A DNA stretch of 27,690 nt from CAKRHR01 sp964423195 (GCA_964423195.1 CAYRDY010000017.1:1-27690), one strand, 5' to 3'. Positions 8,793-17,062 are shown, counted from the first letter of the stretch. Translations and numbers: made by a program. Notes: generated by a model not told the origin, from the letters alone.

Positions 8793-9446
8793 ATGCTCAC
8801 GGATCAACTAAGGCAGAGCGTGGACGACATCTGGGCCGGCTATCACGACCACCCGTTTGTCAAAGGTATCGGCGACGGCACGCTCTCCATCGAACGCTTC
8901 CAATATTATATGATACAGGACTATCTGTATCTGTATGAGTACGCCAAGGTCTTTGCCCTCGGCGTGGTCAAGAGTATCGATCATCATCTGATGCGCCTCT
9001 TTGCGTCATTCGTAAACTCAACCCTAACCAGTGAGATGAAGATCCACGAGGCCTACATGCATCGCCTTGGCATCACCGAGGCGATGGTCGAACAGACGCC
9101 GATGTCGCTGGTAAATACCGCCTACACGGCCTACATGCAAAAGATTGCCTATGACGGCGACAGCCTTGACATTCTCACCGCCATTTTTTCATGCGCGCTC
9201 AGCTACGAGGAAATCGGCAAAAAACTTGCCGAGATTCCTGGCGCGCTCACGCACCCGTTTTACGGCGAGTGGGTATCCGGCTACGCCGACGAGAATTACG
9301 CCGCGGGCAACCGCGAACTGGCTGATGCGATCAACCGTCTGGGCGAGGATATCTCACCCGCGCGCAAGCGGCACCTCATTGAAATTTTCAAAAACTGCAG
9401 TATTTTTGAGGCCAAATTCTGGGACATGGCTTATCAGATGCACTGA
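8793..9446 (+). CDS. tenA: TenA-family thiaminase II / aminopyrimidine aminohydrolase
   Basis: TenA hydrolyses 4-amino-5-aminomethyl-2-methylpyrimidine to HMP, recycling degraded thiamin. The 217-residue all-helical product is normal length. Visible active-site candidates are D43 in MIQDYLYLYEYAK, C134 in IFSCALSYEEIG (the nucleophile position of the Cys-type TenA group) and E206 in FEAKFWDMAY. The frame stays open from 8712, but ATG 8793 has AGAAAGGA about 8 nt upstream and lies just past a good promoter, so it is the start. It is the first gene of an operon with an NMT1/THI5-type ABC transporter 14 bp downstream. That context supports a salvage role rather than thiamin breakdown. The methionine genes are divergent. 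Confidence 0.93.
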   Translation: MLTDQLRQSVDDIWAGYHDHPFVKGIGDGTLSIERFQYYMIQDYLYLYEYAKVFALGVVKSIDHHLMRLFASFVNSTLTSEMKIHEAYMHRLGITEAMVEQTPMSLVNTAYTAYMQKIAYDGDSLDILTAIFSCALSYEEIGKKLAEIPGALTHPFYGEWVSGYADENYAAGNRELADAINRLGEDISPARKRHLIEIFKNCSIFEAKFWDMAYQMH

Positions 9447-9460
9447 AATGGAGATAAACT

Positions 9461-10261
9461 TTGCTTGAATTTAAAAATGTTTCTTTCAAATACGACGAGG
9501 ATGACCACGAGATGCTCCATGATCTGTCCTTTCGGGTCGCCGGAGGAGAATTTATCTCCCTGATTGGCGTCTCCGGCTGCGGCAAAAGCACCATTTTCCG
9601 GCTGATCGTTAAGCTCCTGACGCCATCCGGCGGCGATATCCTGGTGCATGGGCAGAGTATCAAAAATCAGAAAAATGATGCCGGCTATATGCCGCAAAAG
9701 GATCTGCTCTTTCCATGGCGCACCATTGAAAAAAATCTGTATCTGCCGATGGAAATCAAAAAATTTCCCAAAGACATCATGGCGAAAAAAGCTGATCAGG
9801 TGCTGGCGGAAGTCGGCCTATCCGATTACAAAAAGAAATATCCCAGCGATCTGTCGGGCGGCATGCGCCAGCGCGTCTCATTTGCGCGCACACTGCTCAC
9901 CGATTCGGACCTGATGCTGCTGGATGAACCATTCTCGGCGCTCGACGCGCTCACCCGCATGGATATGCAGGAATGGCTGCTGCGCCAGTGGGAACACCTG
10001 GGCAAAACAATCCTGTTTATCACCCATGACGTGGAGGAGGCCATTTTTCTGTCCAAACGGATCTACCTGATCACAGAGGCGCCGATCACACGGCTGACCG
10101 TCATCGATGTGCCGCTGAATTATCCGCGCAGCCGCGCGCAGCTCAAACGGCCGGGGATCATTGAGATGAGGGAATGGCTGATCAGCCTGCTGCGAAGACA
10201 GACAGGCGATCCGCACTCGCCGTCTCTGGACGGTCCGCAAAGGCAGGTGACAACATCATGA
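9461..10261 (+). CDS. thiZ: ABC transporter ATP-binding protein, thiamin-precursor uptake
   Basis: This is the ATPase subunit of a nitrate/sulfonate/taurine/HMP-type importer, 266 residues. Walker A is GVSGCGKST (36-44), the signature is LSGGMRQR (131-138), Walker B is LMLLDEP (151-157), and the switch histidine is H189 in ITHD. Translation starts at TTG 9461, with GGAG 7 nt upstream; no ATG in the region fits better. Its stop overlaps the next start (ATGA at 10258-10261), which implies translational coupling with the permease. The symbol rests on context: tenA before it and a THI5-like binding protein after it, as in ThiXYZ systems described for formylaminopyrimidine uptake. The ATPase alone would not reveal the substrate. 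Confidence 0.85.
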   Translation: MLEFKNVSFKYDEDDHEMLHDLSFRVAGGEFISLIGVSGCGKSTIFRLIVKLLTPSGGDILVHGQSIKNQKNDAGYMPQKDLLFPWRTIEKNLYLPMEIKKFPKDIMAKKADQVLAEVGLSDYKKKYPSDLSGGMRQRVSFARTLLTDSDLMLLDEPFSALDALTRMDMQEWLLRQWEHLGKTILFITHDVEEAIFLSKRIYLITEAPITRLTVIDVPLNYPRSRAQLKRPGIIEMREWLISLLRRQTGDPHSPSLDGPQRQVTTS

Positions 10262-11001
10262 AAAAAAATTTGCCTGCCTTGATTTTTCTGTTCGCGCTGC
10301 TGATACTGTGGCAATGCGGCGCCATGGGCATGAACGCGGCATATATTCTGCCGTCACCCGTACAGGTCGTACAAAAGCTGTGGGAACTTCGCGTGCCGCT
10401 GTTTACGGTACACCTGCCGGCGACCATGCTGATCACGATGGCCGGCCTGCTGATCTCCATCGTCCTGGGGCTGTTTTTCGCTGTCATCATGGACCTGAAC
10501 CCGATCATTGAGCGGGCGCTCTACCCGATCATCATCGCCTCTCAGACCATACCGACCACCGCGATCGCGCCGCTGTTTGTCCTCTGGTTCGGCTACGGCG
10601 CCTGGAGCAAGATCCTGGTGACGATCCTGATCACCTTTTTCCCGATCACGATCACCGTCTATGACGGCTTCAAATCCGCCAAGCGTGAAATGGAGGAACT
10701 CCTCCTCACTTTCGGCGCCAGCCGGGCGGATATCTTTCTCAAGCTTAAATGGCCGTCCGCGCTGCCGTACTTCTTCTCAGCCATCAAAATGGCGATTCCG
10801 CTCAGCATTATCGGCGCCGCCATCGGCGAATGGCTCGGCGCGCAAAAGGGCCTCGGCTATTTCAGCCGCCGCATGATGACACAGCTTGACGGTGCCGGCG
10901 TCTTCGCCCCGATCGTCCTGCTGTCCGCCGTCGCGATGATCATTGTCGCCCTGGTCGGCATCCTGGAACGCGCGCTGGTCGGATGGCGCAGGGAATTATA
11001 G
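10258..11001 (+). CDS. thiX: ABC transporter permease, thiamin-precursor uptake
   Basis: This is a 247-residue inner-membrane permease with about six hydrophobic segments. The cytoplasmic coupling loop is GASRADIFLKLKWPSALPYF, in the place where the family's EAA loop docks the ATPase. ATG 10258 overlaps the stop of the ATPase gene by 4 bp and is preceded by AGGTGA 8 nt upstream. The longer open frame back to 10174 overlaps the ATPase gene and is not used. It probably pairs with the ATPase and the THI5-like lipoprotein to import a pyrimidine precursor of thiamin. Substrate is inferred from neighbours. Confidence 0.87.
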   Translation: MKKNLPALIFLFALLILWQCGAMGMNAAYILPSPVQVVQKLWELRVPLFTVHLPATMLITMAGLLISIVLGLFFAVIMDLNPIIERALYPIIIASQTIPTTAIAPLFVLWFGYGAWSKILVTILITFFPITITVYDGFKSAKREMEELLLTFGASRADIFLKLKWPSALPYFFSAIKMAIPLSIIGAAIGEWLGAQKGLGYFSRRMMTQLDGAGVFAPIVLLSAVAMIIVALVGILERALVGWRREL

Positions 11002-11058
11002 CCTTTTCATAACTATTTATGCCGCCAACTAAAAAGGGGCGGTGGAATGGAGATTATC

Positions 11059-12192
11059 ATGAAACAACCGGTTAAAACGATCGCCGCCATGCTGCTGGCC
11101 TGCGCATTCGCACTTTGCATCGCTGCCTGCGGCGCAAACCGCGGTGAAACGGCAAACAGCCCTTCGGGCGGCTCACCTGACAATGTCGCCGGCGAGACAG
11201 GTGGCGGACAGCAGGTCAACTCCGGCGACAACAACCCCTCGGACGATTCTTCCGGCAACAGCGCGTCTGAGCATCTCAACGAGATCGACGTCATCCTCGA
11301 CTGGTACCCAAACGCCGTGCACGCGTTTATCTATGACGCGATCGAGAAGGGCTATTACGCCGAGGAGGGGCTCCGAGTAAACATCTGTTTTCCTTCCAAC
11401 GAAAACGACGCGCTGTCCCTGACCGCCGCAGGAAAAGCGGAGGTCGGCATTTACTATATGCAGGATGTGATCACCACCCGCACCAATCAGGGCGTGCCGG
11501 TCAAAGCCATCGCCGCCATCACCCAGAAGCCGCTGAATATCATTCTCTCACTGAAGGAAAAAGATATCACCTCGCCGGCTGATCTGGATGGCAAACTGAT
11601 CGGCTATGCGGGCACAGAGTTGAGTGCCGCGATCACAAAATATTTGATTGAGCATGCCGGTGTCACCTATGATGAAGACAACCTCATCAACGTTGGCTTC
11701 GATCTGATGGCCTCGATGACGACCGGCCGGGTCGACGCCACCATCGGCTGCATGGTCAACCATGAAGTGCCTCAGATGGAGGAGGAGGGGTTTGAGGTGA
11801 ATTACTTTAACCTCGACGACTACGGCATCCCGACCTACTATGAACTGATCTTCCTCGCCAATGACGACATGATCGAAAATGATCCGGAAACACTGCGGGC
11901 ATTTCTCCGCGCCTCCAAAAGGGGATTTGAGGATATGAAGGCTGACCCTGAGGGGGTCCTGCAGATTTTGCTCGACAATCAGAACGCCGAAAATTTCCCG
12001 CTCTCAAAATCCGTGGAGACCAAGAGCATGGAAATCCTGCTGCCTGCCATGGAGACGGAGAACGCGCCTTTTCTGTCCCAGTCCGAGGAGGTCTGGCGGG
12101 AAAACATCGACTGGCTGTTTGATCAGGGGCTTATCGGTGAAAAAAAGGCGATCGGCGAATTTATGACGGATGAACTGATGCCGCGTGAATAA
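11059..12192 (+). CDS. thiY: NMT1/THI5-like ABC substrate-binding lipoprotein, thiamin-pyrimidine precursor
   Basis: This is the extracytoplasmic binding protein of the importer. From ATG 11059 (GGAG 6 nt upstream) the product has 377 residues. It has a lipoprotein signal peptide, with Cys24 in IAAC as the lipidated residue, then a Ser/Asn/Gly-rich tether (about 25-75). The periplasmic-binding fold begins IDVILDWYPNAVHAFIYDA, a pattern characteristic of THI5/NMT1 proteins that bind HMP-like pyrimidines. An alternative ATG at 11047 adds four residues and has its own GGGG site; the sequence does not settle it. It is the last gene of the tenA operon. No strong terminator is seen before the ilvE promoter. 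Confidence 0.87.
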   Translation: MKQPVKTIAAMLLACAFALCIAACGANRGETANSPSGGSPDNVAGETGGGQQVNSGDNNPSDDSSGNSASEHLNEIDVILDWYPNAVHAFIYDAIEKGYYAEEGLRVNICFPSNENDALSLTAAGKAEVGIYYMQDVITTRTNQGVPVKAIAAITQKPLNIILSLKEKDITSPADLDGKLIGYAGTELSAAITKYLIEHAGVTYDEDNLINVGFDLMASMTTGRVDATIGCMVNHEVPQMEEEGFEVNYFNLDDYGIPTYYELIFLANDDMIENDPETLRAFLRASKRGFEDMKADPEGVLQILLDNQNAENFPLSKSVETKSMEILLPAMETENAPFLSQSEEVWRENIDWLFDQGLIGEKKAIGEFMTDELMPRE

Positions 12193-12301
12193 AATCCGCC
12201 GTGCTCACAGACGGATGCCGGTATGGCACATCACAATCAATCAGACAATTCCAAACCGTCACAGCACGTTGCATTTTTTTGCATGTCTTTCCCACCAGAT
12301 A

Positions 12302-12329
12302 TTGAAAAAAATGAAAACTGTTGTATAAT
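12302..12329 (+). promoter_or_regulatory. Sigma-A promoter of ilvE
   Basis: TTGAAA (12302-12307), a 16-bp spacer and a perfect TATAAT (12324-12329) lie about 95 bp before the ATG. The leader would be about 90 nt, too short for a T-box; no attenuator was recognised in it. The rest of the 233-bp spacer after thiY (12193-12425) shows no gene. Confidence 0.7.
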
Positions 12330-12425
12330 AAAAAATGGAATGATTTATCATACTACAGTGGGCGGCAATTATTTTTCATTTGCCGTAACCAGACAAATTG
12401 TTTATCAGCATTGGAGGAATCTGCG

Positions 12426-13454
12426 ATGAAGGAAAAGAAGCATCTTGATTGGGAGAATATGGATTTCAGCTATATGAAAACGGATCTGCGCTATGTCTCA
12501 AATTACAAGGACGGTAAATGGGATGAGGGAGGCCTGACCGAGAGCGACACGGTCACCATCAGTGAATGCGCGGGCGTCCTGCAGTATGCGCAGACAGTCT
12601 TCGAGGGTTTGAAAGCCTACACGGCCGAGGACGGCCACATTGTCGCCTTCCGTCCGGACTTAAACGCCCAGCGGATGGCGGAGTCCGCGAGACGTCTGGA
12701 AATGCCGGTGTTCCCTGAAGACCGCTTCGTCGATGCCGTCGTACAGACCGTGGCGGCGAATGAGGCCTATGTGCCGCCTTATGGCTCCGGCGCCACACTC
12801 TATGTGCGCCCGTTCATGTTCGGCACCAATCCGGTCATCGGCGTGAAGCCGGCGGACGAATACCAGTTCAGAATCTTTACAACCCCTGTCGGCCCGTATT
12901 TCAAGGGCGGCATCAAACCACTGACCATCAAAGTCAGCGATTATGACCGCGCCGCGCCGCGCGGCACTGGCCATATCAAGGCCGGCCTGAATTATGCCAT
13001 GAGCCTGCACGCGATCGTCACCGCGCACGCGGAGGGATTCGATGAAAATATGTATCTCGACCCTGCCACGCACACCAAGGTCGAGGAGACCGGCGGCGCC
13101 AACTTCCTGTTTGTCACGAGGGACAAAAAGATTGTCACCCCGAAATCGCCGAGCATTCTGCCGTCCATCACCCGCAGATCCCTGCTCTATGTCGCTGAGC
13201 ACTATTTTGGCCTTGAGGTTGAGGAGCGGGAAGTCTACTTTGATGAGCTCAAAGAATTTACGGAGTGCGGCCTGTGCGGCACGGCGGCGGTGATTTCTCC
13301 TGTCGGAAAAATTGTCTACGACGGCGGCGAGATCTGCCTGCCAAGCGGCATGGAAGCGATGGGCCCAATCACCCAGACGCTCTACGATGCCCTTACCGGC
13401 ATCCAGATGGGGCGCATCGAGCCGCCGAAAGGCTGGATCAAAAAGATCATATAA
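12426..13454 (+). CDS. ilvE: Branched-chain amino acid aminotransferase
   Basis: This is a PLP enzyme of fold type IV that moves the amino group between glutamate and the 2-keto acids of leucine, isoleucine and valine. The 342-residue product matches the longer, eukaryote-like BCAT group. Diagnostic pieces are QTVFEGLKAY, the arginine-rich LYVRPFMFGTNP, GTGHIKAGLNYA with K185 as the likely PLP lysine, and EETGGANFLFV with the glutamate that contacts the pyridine nitrogen. The frame is open from 12321, but ATG 12426 has GGAGG 8 nt upstream and starts the conserved sequence. It has its own promoter and a strong terminator, so it is probably monocistronic. Confidence 0.93.
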   Translation: MKEKKHLDWENMDFSYMKTDLRYVSNYKDGKWDEGGLTESDTVTISECAGVLQYAQTVFEGLKAYTAEDGHIVAFRPDLNAQRMAESARRLEMPVFPEDRFVDAVVQTVAANEAYVPPYGSGATLYVRPFMFGTNPVIGVKPADEYQFRIFTTPVGPYFKGGIKPLTIKVSDYDRAAPRGTGHIKAGLNYAMSLHAIVTAHAEGFDENMYLDPATHTKVEETGGANFLFVTRDKKIVTPKSPSILPSITRRSLLYVAEHYFGLEVEEREVYFDELKEFTECGLCGTAAVISPVGKIVYDGGEICLPSGMEAMGPITQTLYDALTGIQMGRIEPPKGWIKKII

Positions 13455-13483
13455 AACCTGTACCGTTCAGGTCCATCGGACGG

Positions 13484-13524
13484 GGCATACGATATGCGGT
13501 ATCGGAAAAATCATATCGTATGCC
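13484..13524. other. Perfect 13-bp inverted repeat after ilvE
   Basis: GGCATACGATATG (13484-13496) is exactly complementary to CATATCGTATGCC (13512-13524), around a 15-nt loop. It has no T-tract, so alone it is not a typical terminator. It lies between the ilvE stop and the terminator at 13537-13569. It could protect the mRNA 3' end or be a protein-binding palindrome. Confidence 0.75.
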
Positions 13525-13536
13525 TCACGGTCATTT

Positions 13537-13569
13537 AAAAATCTCACTTTTCAAAAAGTGAGATTTTTT
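13537..13569. terminator. Rho-independent terminator after ilvE
   Basis: An 11-bp stem (ATCTCACTTTT against AAAAGTGAGAT) with a tight loop is followed by TTTTTT and preceded by AAAA, so it can work in both directions. It ends the ilvE transcript and separates it from the sigma-factor gene. Confidence 0.9.
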
Positions 13570-13578
13570 CTTTAGCAA

Positions 13579-13606
13579 TTGAAAATTTGTGACGGGGTGT
13601 TATTTA
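13579..13606 (+). promoter_or_regulatory. Possible promoter of the ECF sigma gene
   Basis: TTGAAA (13579-13584), a 16-bp spacer and TATTTA (13601-13606) sit just past the ilvE terminator and 30 bp before the chosen ATG. The -10 match is moderate. An autoregulated ECF promoter cannot be excluded. Confidence 0.4.
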
Positions 13607-13635
13607 TTATTATGAGTGATCACTGGAGGGTCTAT

Positions 13636-14127
13636 ATGAACGACAATAACAATGAGGATTTTTTCAGTTATGTTTATGAGACGTTCGGAAATCAGATTTT
13701 TAACTTCTTAATCTGCCGTTTCCATGACAGGGACATCGCGGAGGATGCTTTCCAGGAGACCTTTATGACCGCCTTCAAAAAGCTGGACATTCTGAAAAGC
13801 CATCCGAACCCCGGCGGCTGGCTCATAAAAACCGCAAAAAACAAGGGCAATTATCTGCTGGAGAAAAAAGTCCGCGCCTCCGGACTGCGGCTGGATGAGT
13901 CCGTCATAGATCCGGACTGGGACAAATTCAGCGAGGAGGACTGGCTCCTCAAACTGGACAGCCCGATCTTTGTGGAGGACAAATACCGCCCGCTGAGACT
14001 CAAATATGCCTACGGCTATACGACACATGAAATCGCGTCCCTCTATCACATTTCCATGGACGCGTGTAAAATGCGCATCACCAGAGCCAAAACGAACGCC
14101 CGAAGAGATCTTGAGCAAAACGATTGA
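13636..14127 (+). CDS. ECF-type sigma-70 family RNA polymerase sigma factor
   Basis: This is a 163-residue sigma factor. Region 2 is seen in FHDRDIAEDAFQETFMTAFK (about residues 30-50). Region 4 helix-turn-helix is in LRLKYAYGYTTHEIASLYH followed by ISMDACKMRITRAKT (about 120-155). Sigma-1 and region 3 are absent, as expected for the ECF class. The frame is open from 13579, but ATG 13636 has a clear GGAGGG 6 nt upstream. No anti-sigma factor is next to it: hflX follows in convergent orientation and ilvE precedes behind a terminator. The signal and regulon are unknown. Confidence 0.85.
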   Translation: MNDNNNEDFFSYVYETFGNQIFNFLICRFHDRDIAEDAFQETFMTAFKKLDILKSHPNPGGWLIKTAKNKGNYLLEKKVRASGLRLDESVIDPDWDKFSEEDWLLKLDSPIFVEDKYRPLRLKYAYGYTTHEIASLYHISMDACKMRITRAKTNARRDLEQND

Positions 14128-14175
14128 ACAGTGACATTTTGGGACGCAAATTAAAACAGTGACGTTTTGGGACGC
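14128..14175 (+). repeat. Pair of 20-bp direct repeats (28-bp period)
   Basis: ACAGTGACATTTTGGGACGC (14128-14147) recurs at 14156-14175 with one change (A to G). The first copy begins right after the sigma-factor stop. The copies are not self-complementary. No coding or terminator role is seen. Confidence 0.85.
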
Positions 14176-14197
14176 GCAATAAAGGAAAAACGACGTG

Positions 14198-14229
14198 AAA
14201 AAAGGAGGGCATCAAAGTCAGTGTCCTCC
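14198..14229 (-). terminator. Rho-independent terminator overlapping the hflX stop
   Basis: On the minus strand GGAGGACA (14229-14222) pairs with TGCCCTCC (14211-14204), with one G-T wobble and a 10-nt loop, followed by TTTTTT (14203-14198). The left arm includes the last codons of hflX and the stop codon lies in the loop, so termination begins within the coding end. Confidence 0.8.
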
Positions 14230-15489
14230 CGTCAGATTTTCCTTTTCAATGAGATCCCCGAGTGCCGCCGGTATATAGGCCCGCACATAGATGCCGTCCT
14301 CCCTGTATGATTCTTCCAACAACTGCCCGTGTTTTCGGATCATGGCGATCTGACCGGCCCGTTCATACGGGAAAATCTGTTCGACAAAGAGTCTGTGCTC
14401 CCGCAGGACGCTCTCGATCTCATCGAGCAGTCTGTCCAAGTGCCAGCCCGTCCTGGCCGATATGTATACCGTCTGATCCGCCCGATCGTCCCTCAGCGGC
14501 GGCAGTTTTCCCGCCAGCTTGTCCGTCTTATTAAAGGCGGTGATCACGGTCTTGCCCTGAATGCCGAGATTTTCCAGCGTCTCATAGACGACCGCCATCT
14601 GCTGTGACAGCCGCGGATTTGAGACGTCCACGACGTGCACGATGATGTCCGCGTACCTGGCCTCCTCAAGCGTCGAGCGAAACGCGCTGATCAGATGATG
14701 CGGCAGCTTGTGGATAAATCCCACCGTATCCGTGAATAGAATGCTCTGACCGCTCGCCAGGGTTTTCTGACGCGTCGTCGGGTCAAGCGTCGCAAAAAGC
14801 CGGTCCTCCTCCGGGACCCCTGCGCCTGTCAGGCCATTGAGCAGTGTGGACTTGCCCGCGTTGGTATATCCGACGATGGCCACAACCGGCATGGCATTTT
14901 TGCTGCGCGACCTTCTGGCCACCTCGCGGTGTCTGATGACGTCATCCAGTTCCCGCTGCAGCTGCGCGATCCTGTCCCTGATCAGTCGCCGGTCGACCTC
15001 CAGTTTTTTCTCGCCGGGGCCGCGCGTGCCGATACCGCCGCCCAGGCGGGACAGCGCCGTCCCCTTTCCGGTCAGCCGCGTCGCGCGGTAGCGCAGCTGC
15101 GCGAGCTCCACCTGCAGCTTTCCCTCGCTCGTCGAGGCTCTGCCCGCAAAAATATCCAGAATAAGCAGCGTCCTGTCCAACACTTTGATTCCCAGCGCGT
15201 CGCTCAGATTGGCCATCTGGGCCGGCGTCAGCTCGTCGTCACAGATGATGCTGTCCGCCCCCGTCTCGGCGATCAGCGCCGCGACCTCGTCTATCTTTCC
15301 CTTGCCGATATAGGTTCCGGGGTGTCTCGACTCCCGGTTCTGGATGACCCTGCCGACCGTGAGCGCTCCCGCCGTCTGGGCGAGTTCGTCAAGCTCTGAG
15401 AGCGACTCCGCCATCGGGATGCCCTGATGCTCCTCGACGCCGACAAGGATCACCTTTTCCCGCTCCTCAGACAAATCATACAACTGCAT
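14218..15489 (-). CDS. hflX: Ribosome-associated GTPase HflX
   Basis: HflX binds the 50S subunit and splits stalled or hibernating ribosomes. From ATG 15489 it has 423 residues. The N-terminal HflX domain contains HPGTYIGKGKIDE and the Gly-rich GTALSRLGGGIGTRGPGEKK segment, followed by a long helix pair. The G domain has GYTNAGKST (G1), the G2 region LDPTTR, DTVGFI (G3) and NKTD (G4). An in-frame ATG at 15516 adds nine residues but lacks a ribosome site. ATG 15489 has GGGGTGAGG just upstream, so I prefer it. It follows the TPR gene by about 34 bp on the same strand and is probably co-transcribed. Confidence 0.93.
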   Translation of the reverse strand: MQLYDLSEEREKVILVGVEEHQGIPMAESLSELDELAQTAGALTVGRVIQNRESRHPGTYIGKGKIDEVAALIAETGADSIICDDELTPAQMANLSDALGIKVLDRTLLILDIFAGRASTSEGKLQVELAQLRYRATRLTGKGTALSRLGGGIGTRGPGEKKLEVDRRLIRDRIAQLQRELDDVIRHREVARRSRSKNAMPVVAIVGYTNAGKSTLLNGLTGAGVPEEDRLFATLDPTTRQKTLASGQSILFTDTVGFIHKLPHHLISAFRSTLEEARYADIIVHVVDVSNPRLSQQMAVVYETLENLGIQGKTVITAFNKTDKLAGKLPPLRDDRADQTVYISARTGWHLDRLLDEIESVLREHRLFVEQIFPYERAGQIAMIRKHGQLLEESYREDGIYVRAYIPAALGDLIEKENLTGGH

Positions 15490-15523
15490 CCGCCTCACCC
15501 CATATCTTGCATCCAAATTTCAT

Positions 15524-16897
15524 TTATTTCTGTCTTGACTCAAGAAATCCAAGCTCACGCTGCACCTGAGCGTCATCCGGATATTTCTGCAGGAAATCCA
15601 CCGCCTTCTGATAGGCCTGTGCCCACTGTCCCAGACGCTCATACGCGACCATCTCATTGTACCTCAGTTCCCTGTCCACCGTCCAGTCGTTCAGCGCCAG
15701 GCCGTTCGCAAAAGCCTCGGCGGCCTTGTCGTATGAGCCAAGGCGCATCATGCAGACGCCATACTGATTGTAGGCGAGCGCATTGTCATGCACCCGACTG
15801 AAATACGCGTCAAAACCGGCGGCCGCCTCCTCGTATTTCCCCTGTTCCATCATCAGATTGGCCTTGCCGAAATACGCGGGTTCGTAATCGTCCTCGATCG
15901 CCCTGTCAAAATCCGCCGCCGAGAGCTCATATTCGTCCATGTACATATAGAAATAGCCGCGGTTCGAATAATCCTCGCTGCTGCGCACCGGCAGCGTCAC
16001 GGCCTCCTGAAGTAGCTTTTCCGCCTCTCTGGTTTTGCCCTGCGCCGTCAGCACCTCATAGAGGGTCAGATACGCCTTGTAGTCCTTGCCGTTCAGATCA
16101 ATGGCCTTGTAGAGATCGGTCTCGGCGCTCGTATTGTCCCCGACCTTCTGATAAGCGATCCCCCGCAGCAGATAGGTGTCGGCGCTCTCCTTCTGTTCCA
16201 AAATTTTGGTATATGTCAGCACGGCCTCCACCGGATCCCCGCTCTTGTCCTGAGCCTCCGCCAGATAATAGGAGATATCCATCTCCTGCTCCGTGTAACG
16301 GTTGCCCGCATAGGACATCGCCTCCGTGAGCAGACGCACGGCCTCCGCGTAGTCTCCCTTATACAGGCAGGCAATTCCGCTGCCGCGCAGCGCCGACTGT
16401 CTGTCCGTATCCGAATGCGCCATATCTCTCATCTCGCTGAAAGTGGCCAGCGCATTGTCAAACTCCGCATTTTTGATCTGTGCCATCCCGAGCTGCATCC
16501 AATAACGGAGGTTATTGCTGTCGCGGTCAATCGCCTGTCCGAAATAGGTGATGGCGCGCCCGTAATTGCCGTTCTCATAGGCGATCATCCCCTGCTCGGA
16601 CGCCGAATTGCCCGCGCCCAGATTGCGGACAAAAAATGCGCCCGCGATAATGATCACAACGATAAAGATGACAGCAAGAAATTTATAAAAACCGGACATC
16701 CTGCGCCTGCGCTGCCGCCGCCCTCCCTGCGCGTTCCGGCGTGCCCCGCTGTTTTGCGCGCCCTGACGGGCTCTGTCGTTTGGCGTGCCTTGGCGGCTAT
16801 TGCCCATCTGCGTGCCCTGCCGGGCTCTGCCGTTTGGCGCGCCTTGGCGGTCCCTGCCGTTTGGCACGCTCTGCCGGGCTCTGCGATCACTGTCCAA
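15524..16897 (-). CDS. Membrane-anchored tetratricopeptide repeat protein
   Basis: This is a 457-residue protein in three parts. The first is an Arg/Gln/Gly/Asn-rich N-terminal tail made of 9-residue repeats (residues 8-59), ending in a basic RRQRRRR stretch. The second is one membrane segment (about 68-88, FLAVIFIVVIIIAGAFFV). The third is an array of about nine TPR or TPR-like helical pairs, with typical YGRAITYFGQAI, YAEAVRLL and YEEAAAGF patterns. The basic tail suggests the N-terminus stays in the cytoplasm and the TPRs face outside, where they would act as a protein scaffold. No enzymatic motif is seen. Translation starts at TTG 16897, directly after an excellent GGAGGTGA site, with no better ATG. 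It probably leads a two-gene operon with hflX; no functional link is known to me. Confidence 0.85.
   Translation of the reverse strand: MDSDRRARQSVPNGRDRQGAPNGRARQGTQMGNSRQGTPNDRARQGAQNSGARRNAQGGRRQRRRRMSGFYKFLAVIFIVVIIIAGAFFVRNLGAGNSASEQGMIAYENGNYGRAITYFGQAIDRDSNNLRYWMQLGMAQIKNAEFDNALATFSEMRDMAHSDTDRQSALRGSGIACLYKGDYAEAVRLLTEAMSYAGNRYTEQEMDISYYLAEAQDKSGDPVEAVLTYTKILEQKESADTYLLRGIAYQKVGDNTSAETDLYKAIDLNGKDYKAYLTLYEVLTAQGKTREAEKLLQEAVTLPVRSSEDYSNRGYFYMYMDEYELSAADFDRAIEDDYEPAYFGKANLMMEQGKYEEAAAGFDAYFSRVHDNALAYNQYGVCMMRLGSYDKAAEAFANGLALNDWTVDRELRYNEMVAYERLGQWAQAYQKAVDFLQKYPDDAQVQRELGFLESRQK
16742..16876 (-). repeat. 27-bp minisatellite in the TPR-protein N-terminal tail
   Basis: Five 27-bp units encode nine residues each (RQSVPNGRD, RQGAPNGRA, RQGTQMGNS, RQGTPNDRA, RQGAQNSGA), followed by a decayed sixth copy. 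Being a multiple of three, unit gain or loss keeps the frame. Confidence 0.85.
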
Positions 16898-17018
16898 AAT
16901 ATCACCTCCGGTTCCATATGTCCTGTGGCATCCGGCGTTTGAACCTATGCCGCATGCTCAACTCTTTATTTATTATAGGAGTTAGAACCGCAAAATGCAA
17001 CCGGAAACTCACTATTTC

Positions 17019-17062
17019 AAAAAAACAGCACCCATCTGAGATGAAATCCCAAATGAGTGCTG
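17019..17062 (-). terminator. Strong terminator of the carbohydrate locus
   Basis: On the minus strand a 16-bp stem (CAGCACTCATTTGGGA, 17062-17047, against TCTCAGATGGGTGCTG, 17041-17026), with only three G-T wobbles and a 5-nt loop, is followed by TTTTTTT (17025-17019). It lies 93 bp past the last gene. Two smaller hairpins precede it: GAAACG/CGTTTC at 17117-17142 and a CCCC-TTCG-GGGG stem-loop at 17100-17111. The remaining spacer up to the TPR gene shows nothing else. Confidence 0.85.

Noticed and set aside
12223..12429. 68-codon frame over the ilvE promoter and leader
   Set aside because: It contains the -35 and -10 boxes and overlaps the ilvE start; no coding features.
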